Shown here one piece after another: positions 31,438-42,512 of a stretch of DNA of 64,000 nucleotides. Numbering within the stretch: the first letter of the stretch is position 1; each line of letters opens with the position of its first letter. This DNA comes from CADEEN01 sp963740395 (GTDB lineage Bacteria > Pseudomonadota > Gammaproteobacteria > Burkholderiales > Burkholderiaceae_C). Location of the stretch: positions 24,250-88,249 of the forward strand of contig CAVUEP010000033.1 in assembly GCA_963740395.1 (NCBI GenBank), written 5' to 3'. The notes below the pieces were generated by a model. It was not told the origin of the DNA. It worked only from the letters and a program-made list of their open reading frames with translations, and ran no database searches. The translations under genes and the position numbers were made by a program.

Positions 31438-33651
31438 GTGAGCGAGCCCCTGCCAGCCGACCGCGGCGCGGTGCGGGCGCGACATGTCGTGCGTGGCTGG
31501 CTGCTTGTCGGCCTGGCGGCGTTCGTGCTCCTGCCCTGGTACTTTCCGCAGAACGTGGCGCTGTGGCAGGCCCTGCCTGGTGCGTTCGGCGGCAGCGAGA
31601 CGGCGAGTGGCCTGGTGCAGGCGGCGCGCCATGGCAAGCCGTGGCTTTGGCTGGGTCTGCTGGGGCTGGCCGTGGCCGCCATGGCGTGGCGCCTGCCGCC
31701 CGGTCGCGCGCAGGGCCACTGGCTCGTCGCCGGCGGTGGCGGCGGGCTGCTGGCGCTGCTGGCCAGCGGCTTTGCCATTGGCGGCCGTGGTTGGTCGTTC
31801 GAGTCGCTGGCGGCGCTGTTCGGCGCCTTGCCGGCGGGCCAGGACGGCATCGGGCTCGGGGGCGCCTTGCTGCTGCTGGCGCTGCTGATGCTGCTCGGCG
31901 CCGGCATTGCTCGGCTGGGCTACTTTCGCGGCGACGCCTTCGTCGCCGGTGCCGTCGTGCTGTGCAGCGCCTTGCTGCTGCTTTTCGTCGCGCTGCCGGT
32001 GGGCAAGTCGCTGGCGGGGGCCTTCTTCGACGACGCCGGGCAACTGTCAGCCGTGGCATTGGCAGAGCGCCTGGGCAGCGAGCGCATCTGGGGCCTGTCT
32101 TGCCTGGGCGGCGGGGTGCGCTGCGGTGTGGCGTGGCACACCCTGTTTCTGGCGCTGATGACGGCCACCGGCACGACGGTCATGGGCACGTTGATCGCCC
32201 TGCTCGCCGAACGCGGCTCGCGCCGGCTCAACAAGCCGCTGAACATCCTGGCCTTGCTGCCGATCATCACGCCGCCCTTTGTCGTCGGGCTCGGGTTGAT
32301 CCTTCTCTTCGGCCGCGCCGGGCTCGTCAACCAGCTGCTCGAGTGGGCCTTCGGCATCCCGCCGACGCGCTGGTTCTATGGCCTGCTGGGTATCTGGCTG
32401 GCGCAGATGTTCGCCTTCACGCCGATCGCGTTCATGATCATGCGCGGAGTCGTGCAGGGCATCAGCCCGAGCATGGAAGAAGCCGCGCAGACTCTGCGCG
32501 CCAGTCGCATCAAGACCTTCATGACGGTGACGCTGCCGCTGATGAAACCCGGCCTGGCCAATGCGTTCCTGGTCGGTTTCATCGAAAGCATCGCCGACTT
32601 CGGCAACCCCGTGATCGTCGGCGGTTCGTATGCCGTGTTGTCGACCGACATCTTCTTCGCCATCGTCGGCGCCCAGTACGACCAGGGCCGAGCTGCCTCC
32701 CTGGCCCTGATCCTCACGGCCTTCGCGCTGACGGTGTTCTTCATCCAGCAGCGCGTGCTCGGCCGCACCAGCTACACGACGGTCTCGGGCAAGGGCGACT
32801 CCGGCCTGCCGATGCGGCTGCCCGATCCGGTGCGCCGCTTGTGCCAAGGGGTGGCCTTGCCTTGGCTCGCGTTCACCGTGATCGTCTACCTGTTTGCCTT
32901 CATCGGCGGTTTCGTGCAGACCTGGGGCCGCGACTACACGCCGACGCTGGCACATTTCCGCACCGCTTTCGACCTCCAGTGGGGCACGCACGGCCTGGTC
33001 TGGGCCGGCACGGCATGGAACTCGCTGTTCACGACGCTCAAGCTGGCGGCGATCGCGGCGCCGATCTGCGCCGCGCTGGGCTTGCTGATCAGCTGGCTGT
33101 TGGCGCGCACCCAGTTCGTCGGCCAACGCGCTTTCGAGTTCTCGGCGCTGCTGGCCTTTGCGATCCCCGGCACCGTGCTCGGTGTCAGCTACATCCTGGC
33201 CTTCAACGTGCCGCCGTTCGAGCTCACGGGCACCGGGCTGATCATCGTGCTGTGCTTCGTCTTTCGCAACCTGCCGGTGGGAGTGCGTGCCGGCACCGCG
33301 AGTTTCAAGCAGCTCGACAAGTCGCTCGACGAAGCCTCGACCATGTTGCGCGCCGGCACCGCAACGACCCTGCGCCGCGTGGTGCTGCCGCTGCTCAAGC
33401 CAGCGTTGGTGGCGGCTCTGGTTTACAGCTTCGTGCGCAGCATGACCACCGTCTCGGCGGTGATCTTCCTGGTCACGGCCGAGAACGAGCTGGCCACCAC
33501 GTACATCATCGGCCGCGTCGGCAACGGCGACTACGGGATCGCCCTGGCCTATTGCACGGTGCTGATCGTCCTGATGTCGTCCGCAACGGCGTTGATCCAA
33601 TGGCTGGTCGGCGAGCGCAAGCTTGGGCGACGTGGCCCACAAGGGCAGTGA
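31438..33651 (+). CDS. ABC transporter permease, fused two-domain FbpB/AfuB type
   Basis: A permease of about 737 residues made of two fused binding-protein-dependent transport domains, with roughly twelve or more membrane segments. Each half has an EAA loop contacting the ATPase: EEAAQTLRASRIKTFMTVTLPLMKPGL and DEASTMLRAGTATTLRRVVLPLLKPAL. An extra hydrophobic N-terminal region (about 200 residues) precedes the first domain, as in AfuB-like permeases. GTG 31438 is preferred; a TTG 18 bases upstream would add six residues. It sits between the binding protein and the ATPase in one operon. Confidence 0.87.
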   Translation: MSEPLPADRGAVRARHVVRGWLLVGLAAFVLLPWYFPQNVALWQALPGAFGGSETASGLVQAARHGKPWLWLGLLGLAVAAMAWRLPPGRAQGHWLVAGGGGGLLALLASGFAIGGRGWSFESLAALFGALPAGQDGIGLGGALLLLALLMLLGAGIARLGYFRGDAFVAGAVVLCSALLLLFVALPVGKSLAGAFFDDAGQLSAVALAERLGSERIWGLSCLGGGVRCGVAWHTLFLALMTATGTTVMGTLIALLAERGSRRLNKPLNILALLPIITPPFVVGLGLILLFGRAGLVNQLLEWAFGIPPTRWFYGLLGIWLAQMFAFTPIAFMIMRGVVQGISPSMEEAAQTLRASRIKTFMTVTLPLMKPGLANAFLVGFIESIADFGNPVIVGGSYAVLSTDIFFAIVGAQYDQGRAASLALILTAFALTVFFIQQRVLGRTSYTTVSGKGDSGLPMRLPDPVRRLCQGVALPWLAFTVIVYLFAFIGGFVQTWGRDYTPTLAHFRTAFDLQWGTHGLVWAGTAWNSLFTTLKLAAIAAPICAALGLLISWLLARTQFVGQRAFEFSALLAFAIPGTVLGVSYILAFNVPPFELTGTGLIIVLCFVFRNLPVGVRAGTASFKQLDKSLDEASTMLRAGTATTLRRVVLPLLKPALVAALVYSFVRSMTTVSAVIFLVTAENELATTYIIGRVGNGDYGIALAYCTVLIVLMSSATALIQWLVGERKLGRRGPQGQ

Positions 33652-33653
33652 AC

Positions 33654-34724
<1,071 letters not shown>

Positions 34725-34793
34725 CACAACACTTCAGCGCGGTCTTGCTCCATTCACGGTACGCTGCACAGGCAGACTCTGCGGACATCGCCC

Positions 34794-35741
34794 ATGAACC
34801 AGCTCGAGCAACTCAAGCAGCACACCACCGTGGTGGCCGACAGTGGCAACTTCAAGGAGTTGGCGGCCTTTGCGCCGCGCGACGCCACCACCAATCCCTC
34901 GCTGATCCTCAAGGCGGTGCTGCAACCGGCCTACGCGCCCCTGCTGGCCGACGTGCTCAGCACCCAGAAGCGCCGCTCGCCCGAGCGCGTCGTCGACGAG
35001 TTGCTGGTGCGTTTCGGCCTGGAGATCCTGAAGATCGTGCCCGGGCGCGTCAGCACCGAGGTCGATGCCCGGCTGAGTTTCGACGCGGCGGCCAGCATTG
35101 CCCGCGCGCACCGTCTGGTCGAGCTTTACGAGCGCGCTGGCATCGGGCGCGAACGCGTGCTGATCAAGCTGGCGGCCACCTGGGAGGGTATCCAGGCGGC
35201 CAAGGCGCTCGAGCATGAAGGCATCCATTGCAACCTGACGCTGCTGTTCGCGTTCTGCCAGGCCGTGGCCTGCGGCGAGGCCGGCGTGACGTTGATCTCG
35301 CCCTTTGTCGGGCGCATCTACGACTGGCACAAGAAGGCCGCCGGCAGCGCCTGGAACGAGGCTGCGATGGCCGGCGCCAACGATCCCGGCGTCCGATCGG
35401 TGGCGCAGATCTACACCTACTTCAAGCATTACGACATCGCCACCGAGGTCATGGGCGCGAGTTTCCGCAACATCGGCCAGATCCAGGCGCTGGCGGGATG
35501 CGACCTGCTGACCATCAGCCCCGAGCTGATGGCGCAGTTGCAGGCCTCCGACGCGCCGCTGCCGCGCGTGCTCGACCCAGCCGCCGCGAAGGCCACGCCG
35601 CTGCATGCCCTCACGTACAACGAGGCCGCGTTCCGCTACGCCTTGAACGACGACGCGATGGCCACCGACAAGCTGGCCGAAGGCATCCGCGCCTTCGCCG
35701 CCGACGCCGTCAAGCTCGACCAGTTGATCGCAGCAAAGTGA
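34794..35741 (+). CDS. tal: Transaldolase
   Basis: Transaldolase transfers a dihydroxyacetone unit between sedoheptulose-7-phosphate and glyceraldehyde-3-phosphate. The 315-residue class I enzyme shows the N-terminal ATTNPSLI motif, the Schiff-base lysine in VLIKLAATWEG (Lys125), and the SPFVGRIYDWHKK phosphate-binding block. Its stop overlaps the pgi start by one base, a coupling of two fructose-6-phosphate enzymes. Confidence 0.97.
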   Translation: MNQLEQLKQHTTVVADSGNFKELAAFAPRDATTNPSLILKAVLQPAYAPLLADVLSTQKRRSPERVVDELLVRFGLEILKIVPGRVSTEVDARLSFDAAASIARAHRLVELYERAGIGRERVLIKLAATWEGIQAAKALEHEGIHCNLTLLFAFCQAVACGEAGVTLISPFVGRIYDWHKKAAGSAWNEAAMAGANDPGVRSVAQIYTYFKHYDIATEVMGASFRNIGQIQALAGCDLLTISPELMAQLQASDAPLPRVLDPAAAKATPLHALTYNEAAFRYALNDDAMATDKLAEGIRAFAADAVKLDQLIAAK

Positions 35742-37339
35742 TGAAGAGTCCTCCTCGATGCGACCGGACGACGGCCTGGGCCGCGCTGCAGGGCCATTAC
35801 GAGGCGCATGGCCGCGACTTCGATGTGCGCGAGGCCTTTGCCCGCGACGCCGGCCGCACCGCCGCGTTGTCGTTCGAGGCGCCCGACGTCTTCGCCGATC
35901 TCTCGAAGAACCGCATCGACACCGCCACCCTGCGTTTCCTGCTTGACCTGGCGCGCGAGTGCGGCCTCGAGGCCCGGCGCGACGCGATGCTGGCCGGCCA
36001 GGCCATCAACACCACCGAGGGCCGCGCGGTGCTGCACACCGCGTTGCGCGCGCCGCGCGGGCAGGGATTGTTCAGCGACGAGGTGCATGGCGTGCTCGAC
36101 GCCATGCTGGCCTACGCCGAGCGGGTGCGCGACGTCGCCACCAGTGGCATCCGCCATGTCGTCAACATCGGCATCGGCGGCAGCGACCTCGGGCCGCAGA
36201 TGACCGTGCTGGCACTCGACGCCTGCGCCCACCGCGGCCTGACGCTGCACTTCGTCAGCAACGTCGACGGCCATGACATCACGCGTGTGCTGCGCCAGCT
36301 GACGCCGCAAGACACCCTGTTCATCGTCGCCTCCAAGACCTTCACGACGCAGGAGACGATGGCCAACGCGCAGGCCGCGCGCGACTGGTTCCTGGCCCAA
36401 GGTGGCCGCGACATCGCGCGCCACTTCGTGGCCACCACCACCAACGTCGAGGCGGCGGCGAAGTTCGGCATCGACACCACCTTCGGCTTCTGGGACTGGG
36501 TGGGTGGGCGCTACTCGCTGTGGAGCGCGATCGGTCTGCCGATCGCGATCGCCGTGGGCGCCGACAACTTCCGCGCGCTGCTGGCCGGCGCGCACGCGAT
36601 GGACCGGCATTTCGCAAGTACGCCGCTCGAGCGCAACCTGCCCGCGCTGCTGGGCCTGCTCGATGTCTGGAACCGCAACTTCCACGGCTTCACGAGCCGC
36701 TCGGTGGCCCCGTACCACCAGGGCCTGGCGCGCCTGCCCGCCTACCTGCAGCAACTCGAGATGGAGAGCAACGGCAAGCGTGTCGACCTGGCGGGCCAGG
36801 CCCTGCCGATGGCCACCAGCCCGGTGGTCTGGGGCGAGCCCGGTACCAATGGCCAGCATGCCTATTTCCAGATGCTGCACCAGGGCAGCGACGTGATCCC
36901 GGTCGAGTTCATTGCCGTCAAGACGCCCGACCATGATTTGCTCGACCAGCATCGCAAGCTGCTGGCCAACTGCCTGGCGCAGAGCCAGGCGCTGATGCTG
37001 GGCAAGACCCGCGACGAAGCGCTGGCCGAATCCGCGCCCACGGCCGGCAAGAGCGTCGACGCGCAGACCCTGGCCGCGCACCGCAGCTTTCCCGGCAACC
37101 GGCCGAGCACCACGCTCGTGCTCGACGCCTTGACGCCGCGCTCGCTCGGGGCCCTGATCGCGATGTACGAGCACCGCGTCTTCGTCAGCGGCGCACTGTG
37201 GGGCATCAACAGCTTCGACCAATGGGGGGTCGAACTCGGCAAGGCGCTGGCCGGCCAACTGCTGCCGCGGCTGGCCTCGGGCGACACGGCCGGGCTCGAT
37301 GGCTCGACTGCGGCATTGCTCAAGCGACTGCGCTCATGA
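35741..37339 (+). CDS. pgi: Glucose-6-phosphate isomerase
   Basis: Pgi interconverts glucose-6-phosphate and fructose-6-phosphate. The 532-residue product starts at the ATG overlapping the tal stop. Clear motifs are IGIGGSDLGPQM, SKTFTTQETMANA, the PGI signature GGRYSLWSAIGLPIAIA, and the C-terminal GALWGINSFDQWGVELGKALA. The stop overlaps the start of the HAD gene, continuing the tight operon. Confidence 0.97.
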   Translation: MKSPPRCDRTTAWAALQGHYEAHGRDFDVREAFARDAGRTAALSFEAPDVFADLSKNRIDTATLRFLLDLARECGLEARRDAMLAGQAINTTEGRAVLHTALRAPRGQGLFSDEVHGVLDAMLAYAERVRDVATSGIRHVVNIGIGGSDLGPQMTVLALDACAHRGLTLHFVSNVDGHDITRVLRQLTPQDTLFIVASKTFTTQETMANAQAARDWFLAQGGRDIARHFVATTTNVEAAAKFGIDTTFGFWDWVGGRYSLWSAIGLPIAIAVGADNFRALLAGAHAMDRHFASTPLERNLPALLGLLDVWNRNFHGFTSRSVAPYHQGLARLPAYLQQLEMESNGKRVDLAGQALPMATSPVVWGEPGTNGQHAYFQMLHQGSDVIPVEFIAVKTPDHDLLDQHRKLLANCLAQSQALMLGKTRDEALAESAPTAGKSVDAQTLAAHRSFPGNRPSTTLVLDALTPRSLGALIAMYEHRVFVSGALWGINSFDQWGVELGKALAGQLLPRLASGDTAGLDGSTAALLKRLRS

Positions 37340-37965
37340 GCCGCCGTACGGTGGTGTTCGATATCGGTGGCGTGGTCGTCCGATGGCAACCGCTCGAGTT
37401 GATGCAGCAGGTGTTGCCACACTTGGCGCATGACCGCCGAAGCGCCGAAGTTGTTGCGGCGGCCCTCTTTCAGGGCCTGACGCCGAACGGCGATTGGTCG
37501 GAGTTCGATCGTGGTCGCATCGAGCCCGACGCGCTGGCCGAGCGCATCTCAGCGCGTACCGGATACGCTGCGCAAGACGTCCTGGCCGTGATGGCCGCGA
37601 TTCCGGGTCACATCCTGCCCATGCCGGCCAGTGTCGTTTTGCTCGAGCATGTTCGCGCTGCCGGCCACCGCTTGACCCTGCTGTCGAACATGCCGCTACC
37701 CTACGCGGCGCACCTCGAAGCCAACCATGCTTGCTTTGGCTGGTTCGAGGCCGGCGTATTCTCTGGCCGCGTCGGCCTGATGAAGCCTGAGCGGGCCATG
37801 TTCGACCACGCCCGCGACACGCTTGCACTGGACCTCGAGCACACGCTGTTCATCGACGACCACCCAGTCAATGTCGAGGCCGCGCGCGGCCTGGGTTGGC
37901 GCGCGCTGCTGTTCGAGAACGCAGCTCAGTGCGAAGCCGATCTCCGTCGTGACGGTTGGCTCTAG
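37336..37965 (+). CDS. HAD-superfamily phosphatase, YihX-like
   Basis: A 209-residue HAD hydrolase. Motif I VVFDIGGVV has the nucleophile Asp but Gly where an acid is typical of phosphatases, as in the YihX/epoxide-hydrolase N-domain subgroup. Motif II LLSNM, the conserved Lys in LMKPERAMF, and motif IV FIDDHPVN are present. YihX dephosphorylates glucose-1-phosphate; a sugar-phosphate role fits a gene overlapping pgi, but the exact substrate is open. Three bases separate its stop from the convergent next gene. Confidence 0.82.
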   Translation: MSRRTVVFDIGGVVVRWQPLELMQQVLPHLAHDRRSAEVVAAALFQGLTPNGDWSEFDRGRIEPDALAERISARTGYAAQDVLAVMAAIPGHILPMPASVVLLEHVRAAGHRLTLLSNMPLPYAAHLEANHACFGWFEAGVFSGRVGLMKPERAMFDHARDTLALDLEHTLFIDDHPVNVEAARGLGWRALLFENAAQCEADLRRDGWL

Positions 37966-37968
37966 CCG

Positions 37969-39054
37969 TCAGCCCGTCAGCCCGCGCAGCGCCTGTTCGG
38001 CAGCCTCGCGCGCCTGCTCGACCACGCGCTGCTTCCACACTTCGGTATCGGTGTAGAAAGCGTCGCGCACGCGCTGCTTGATCGCCGCGCCCTGCGCAGC
38101 CTCGGCCTCGGGGTGACATTCGAGCCAATGGTCGGCACGCAGCGCCTCGATCACTTCGAGCAATGGCAAGGTACCGACCTCGAGCGCGATGCCGGTGTAC
38201 TCGGCCTGCGGGCACTCCTGGTACGCCGCCAGCCACATCAGCCCGGTCAGGGGTGCCGAACTCGAGCTGCCGTCGTAGGTCGAGGTCACGTCGGCGCCCC
38301 ACCAGGCGCGCGCGCGCGCGAGGGCCTGGGCGTCGTCGCGGCAGGCGAAGATGCGCTCGCCATGACCACTCGGCCCGAGTCCGGTATGGACGTCGATCCA
38401 GCCCAGCCGCTGGCATTGTTGGCCATGCTCCTGCAATACATGACGCAGCGTCACGTTGCTCCAGGTCGGATTCACGCCGCCGAAGAACAGCCCCTGTGGG
38501 TGCGTGTACTGGCCACCGCTGATCGCGGCCTGCGTGGCGTCCATGCCGTGGGTCGCGATGTACGCTGCCATCCCGGCGTGTACGGCGGGCGAGGGCGGCC
38601 ATTGCTCGGGCACCAGCAGATGCGCCAGCTCGTCGTAGCCCGGGTTCGCCGGCAGCGGCTGCGAGAAGTCGTGAAAATTGCGATTCAGGTCGACGCCCTC
38701 ATGCGTCACGCGGCGCAGCCAGGAAAACCCATAGGGGTTGAGCGCGTGGACGTAGAGCACGGCCAGGCCGCTGTCGCGCACCCGGGCGTGCCAGCCTGCG
38801 TCGCGCAGCAAGGCCACTTGCACGCCCGAGCCGCAGAAGCCTTCGGCGCCGTGGCAGGCGCTGCTGACGAGCAGCAGCGCCTTGGCGTCCGCCGGGCCTT
38901 CACGCACCACGTCCATCGCCAGCGCCTCGCCGTCGCGGCCGAGCATGGGGTGCGGGTGGCTGAAGGCGTCCAGGCCGGCGGCCTCCGTCGCGGCCAGGAA
39001 CTTGGCGCGCGCCTGCGCGTAGCTCCCTGCGAAGCAATCGCCGGCGTCGCTCAT
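37969..39054 (-). CDS. M14-like peptidase family protein (DUF2817)
   Basis: A 361-residue protein of the DUF2817 group related to M14 carboxypeptidases. Visible zinc-site-like pieces are SSACHGAEGFCGSG (His-x-x-Glu), YVHALNPYGFSWLRRVTHEGVDLNRNF with the Asn-Arg pair, and WIDVHTGLGPSGHGE with a late His; EYTGIALEVGTLP supplies a conserved Glu. The true start is MSDAGDCFAG, two bases after the upstream amidohydrolase gene, so the pair is an operon. Substrate unknown. Confidence 0.82.
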   Translation of the reverse strand: MSDAGDCFAGSYAQARAKFLAATEAAGLDAFSHPHPMLGRDGEALAMDVVREGPADAKALLLVSSACHGAEGFCGSGVQVALLRDAGWHARVRDSGLAVLYVHALNPYGFSWLRRVTHEGVDLNRNFHDFSQPLPANPGYDELAHLLVPEQWPPSPAVHAGMAAYIATHGMDATQAAISGGQYTHPQGLFFGGVNPTWSNVTLRHVLQEHGQQCQRLGWIDVHTGLGPSGHGERIFACRDDAQALARARAWWGADVTSTYDGSSSSAPLTGLMWLAAYQECPQAEYTGIALEVGTLPLLEVIEALRADHWLECHPEAEAAQGAAIKQRVRDAFYTDTEVWKQRVVEQAREAAEQALRGLTG

Positions 39055-39056
39055 CG

Positions 39057-40253
39057 TCAGTTCTGTGGCTGCGCCAGCCAGCGCTCGGCCAGTCGCACCC
39101 ACATCGTCGCGCCCAGCGGGATCAACTCGTCGTTGAAGTCGTAGCTGGGGTTGTGCAGGGTGCAGGGGCCCATGCCATGGCCGAGCGTGCGGTGGGCGCC
39201 GTCGCCGTTGCCGATCAGGAAGTAGCAGCCGGCCTTGGCCTCGAGGAAGTAGCTGAAGTCCTCGGCCGTCATCGTCGGTTCGCACTCCAGCACGTTCTTG
39301 GCGCCGATCACGTCGGCCACCGCGCTGCGCACGAAGTCGGTCTCGGCCACATGGTTCACCACCGGCGGGTAGTTGCGCACGAACGCGAAGTCGCAGCTGG
39401 CCCCGAACGCCGCGCAGGTGTGCTCGGCAATCTCGCCCATGCGGCGCTCGATCAGGTCCAGCGCCTCGGGCGTGAAGGTGCGCACCGTGCCCTGCAGCTC
39501 GCAGCTTTCCGGGATCACGTTGGTGGCCTCGCCGGCGTGGATCATCGTCACCGAGACGACCGCGGTGTCGACCGGCTTGACATTGCGCGCAACGATGGTC
39601 TGGAAGGCCAGCACCATCTGGCTGGCGATGGGCACCGGGTCGATGCCGCCGTGCGGGATCGCGGCATGCGCGCCCTTGCCACGCACGGTGATCTTGAACT
39701 CGTTCGAACTGGCAAAGATCGGCCCGCTCCTGACGCCGATCTGCCCGACCTCCATGCCGGGCCAGTTGTGGGCGCCGAAGATGGCCTCCATCGGGAACTT
39801 CTCGAACAGGCCGTCCTTGATCATCTCGCGCGCGCCGCCGCCACCTTCCTCGGCCGGCTGGAACACCAGGTACACCGTGCCGTCGAAGTCACCGTGCTTG
39901 ACCAGGTGCTTGGCCGCGGCCAGCAGCATCGCGGTATGGCCGTCGTGGCCGCAGGCGTGCATCTTGCCGGGGAAGGTGCTGGCATGGGCAAAGGTGTTGC
40001 GCTCCGTGATCGGCAGCGCATCGATGTCGGCGCGCAGGCCCACGGCGCGCTTGGACGAGCCGCGCTTGAGGATGCCGACCACGCCGGTCGTGCCCAGGCC
40101 GCGGTGCACCGGGATGTCCCAGTCGGTCAGGGTCTTGGCGATCAGGTCGCTGGTGCGCTGCTCCTTGAAGCAGAGCTCGGGGTGGGCATGGATGTCGCGG
40201 CGCAACTTGGCGATGTTGGCGGCGTCGGCGAGGATGGACTCGATCAACTGCAT
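39057..40253 (-). CDS. M20-family amidohydrolase (hippurate hydrolase/aminoacylase type)
   Basis: A 398-residue metallohydrolase of the M20D group, which cleaves N-acyl amino acids such as hippurate. It shows RRDIHAHPELCFKE, metal ligands in HACGHDGHTAMLL, the EEGGGGAREMIKDG catalytic Glu region, the GKGAHAAIPHGGIDP dimer-domain motif and the last His in LHNPSYDFNDE. Length is normal. It is divergent from the molybdopterin oxidoreductase, with 78 bases between them. Confidence 0.93.
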   Translation of the reverse strand: MQLIESILADAANIAKLRRDIHAHPELCFKEQRTSDLIAKTLTDWDIPVHRGLGTTGVVGILKRGSSKRAVGLRADIDALPITERNTFAHASTFPGKMHACGHDGHTAMLLAAAKHLVKHGDFDGTVYLVFQPAEEGGGGAREMIKDGLFEKFPMEAIFGAHNWPGMEVGQIGVRSGPIFASSNEFKITVRGKGAHAAIPHGGIDPVPIASQMVLAFQTIVARNVKPVDTAVVSVTMIHAGEATNVIPESCELQGTVRTFTPEALDLIERRMGEIAEHTCAAFGASCDFAFVRNYPPVVNHVAETDFVRSAVADVIGAKNVLECEPTMTAEDFSYFLEAKAGCYFLIGNGDGAHRTLGHGMGPCTLHNPSYDFNDELIPLGATMWVRLAERWLAQPQN

Positions 40254-40331
40254 GGCTCGGCTCGCATAGGGGCGAAGCGGCCCAGTTTACGCCCGGGCAG
40301 CCCTGGCACTCCGATGTGCAATAGTTCGGCC

Positions 40332-42400
40332 ATGCATGCCGAATCGACGCTGCGGGAGGCACCCACGCGCGTGGTGCACGGCGCCTGCCCGCACGACTGC
40401 CCCGACACCTGCGCCATGCGCATCACGGTGCAAGGCGGGCGGGTGGTGCGCATCCAGGGCGACCCGGACCACGAGACCACGCAGGGCGCGTTGTGCACCA
40501 AGGTCTCGCGCTATGCCGAGCGCAGCTACGACGCCGAGCGCGTCCTGCATCCCCTCCAGCGCGTCGGGCCCAAGGGCAGCGGGCGCTTCGAGCCGGTGTC
40601 CTGGGACGCGGCGCTGGGCGACATCGCGCAGCGCCTGAAGGCCATCGCCGCGCGCGACGCGCAAGCGATCCAGCCCTACAGCTACGCCGGCACGATGGGC
40701 CTGTTGCAGGGGGAGGGCATGGCCGCGCGCTTCTTCCACAAGCTCGGCGCCTCCCTGCTCGACCGCACGATCTGCTCCAGCGCCGGCGGCGACGCCCTCG
40801 TGGCGACTTACGGCGCCAAGCTGGGCATGCACATGCGGTTCTTCGGCGAGAGCCGGCTGATCGTGATCTGGGGCAGCAATTCGATTGCCAGCAACCTGCA
40901 CTTCTGGACCCTGGCGCAGCAGGCCAAGCGCGCCGGCGCCAAGCTGGTCTGCATCGACCCGCGGCGCACCGAAACCGCCGACAAATGCCACCAGCACATC
41001 GCGCTGCTGCCGGGCACCGACGGCGCGTTGGCGTTGGGCGTGATGCACGAGCTGATCACGACCGACCGCCTGGATCACGACTACATCGCACGCCATGTTG
41101 AGGGTTTCGAGGCGCTGCGCGAGCGCGCATTGGCGTGGCCGCCCGAGCGCGCCGCGGCGGTCTGCGGCATCCGGCCGATGAAGTGCGCGGCCTGGCCAAC
41201 GACCTGGCGACGATCGAGCCGGCCGCGATCCGCCTCAACTACGGCATGCAGCGGGTGCATGGCGGCGGCAGTGCGGCGCGCCTGATCGCACTGCTGCCCT
41301 GCCTGACGGGGGCCTGGCGGCATCGCGCCGGCGGCCTGCTGCTGTCGAGTTCGGGCTGGTTCATGCCGTACCGGAACCCCGCGCTGGGCCGACCCGACCT
41401 GCTCGCCGGGCGCACGCCGCGCACGGTCAACATGAGCACGATCGGCGACGACCTGCTGCGCCCGTCCTCGCCCGAGTTCGGCCCGAAGATCGAGGCGCTG
41501 ATCGTCTACAACAGCAATCCGGTCGCGGTCGCGCCCGAGTCGCGCAAGGTCGTGGCGGGTTTCGCCCGCGAGGACCTGTTCACCGTGGTGCTCGAGCATT
41601 TCATGACCGACACCGCCGACCACGCCGACTATGTCCTGCCCGCGACCACGCAGCTCGAGCACCTGGACGTGCACACCGCCTATGGCCACACCGACGTGAT
41701 GTTCAACGAGCCCGCCATTGCGCCGATCGGCCAGGCCAGGCCGAACACGCAGATCTTCCGCGACCTCGCGCTGCGCATGGGGTTCACCGAGCCCTGCTTC
41801 ACCGAGGACGACGAGACGCTGGCACGCCAGGCACTCGACTACGCACGGCTAGGCACCTCGTTCGAGGCGTTGCGCGAGCGCGGCTGGGCCGCACTGCCGG
41901 TGGCCGATGCGCCGTTCGCCGAGGGCGGTTTCCCGACGCCAAGCGGCCGCGCGCAGGTCGACGCACCCGGCCTGGGTGTGCCCGACCATGTGCCCAACTA
42001 CGAGAGCGTCGCGTCGAGCCCCGCGCTGGCCGCGCGCTACCCGCTGGCGATGATCTCGCCGCCGGCGCGCAACTTCCTCAATTCCAGCTTCGTCAACGTG
42101 CAGAGCCTGCGCAGCGTCGAGGGCGAGCCGCTGCTCGAGATCCACGCCAGCGATGCGCTGCCGCGCGGCATCCGCAGCGGCCAGACCGTGCGCGTCTACA
42201 ACGACCGCGGCGACTACCGCTGCAAGGTCGAGGTCAGCGAGCGCGCGCGCCCCGGCGTCGTCAACGGCCTGGGCATCTGGTGGCGCAAGTTCGGCGTCGA
42301 CGGCACCAATGTCAACGAACTGACCCACCAGCGCCTCACCGACATCGGTCGCGCACCGACCTTCTACGACTGCCTGGTGCAAGTCGAGACCGAGGAGTGA
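40332..42400 (+). pseudogene. Molybdopterin-containing oxidoreductase, one frameshift
   Basis: A DMSO-reductase-superfamily protein of about 689 residues if repaired. The N-terminal cluster motif is GACPHDCPDTC with GALCTK downstream. The first frame runs to about 41,170 (ending naturally in AAAVCGI), and the remainder (ADEVRGLANDLATIEPAAIRLNYG to LVQVETEE) is in the next frame. Restoring one C in the run at about 41,171 gives CGIPADEVRGLAND and joins them. No other damage is visible, so either a sequencing deletion or a very recent mutation fits. Oxidoreductases of this group are often annotated as formate-dehydrogenase-like without known substrate. Confidence 0.87.
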
Positions 42401-42401
42401 T

Positions 42402-42485
42402 CCCCCCCGAAGCGCCTTCGGCGCCTCCCCCCAGGGGGCAGCGCCAGCGGCCGGGCAAAGCCCGATCCGCGGCGCTCGCTTGGGA
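42402..42485. repeat. REP-like dispersed intergenic repeat, copy B
   Basis: Second copy of the element at 7635-7717, in the same orientation, starting right after the oxidoreductase stop. The palindromic cores GCGCCTTCGGCGC, CCCC-GGGG and CGGGCAAAGCCCG are kept, with paired changes in the last stem (GCCGGC versus GGGCCC type), suggesting the structure is conserved. Confidence 0.8.
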
Positions 42486-42512
42486 TTGCGCGACAGTTCG
42501 TGGCGCGGCCCG

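Noticed and set aside
31563..33653. Long in-frame extension upstream of the importer ATPase gene
   Set aside because: It is the permease gene read in another frame; the ATPase starts at 33,654 with MNHGIEFRQVTKRFG.
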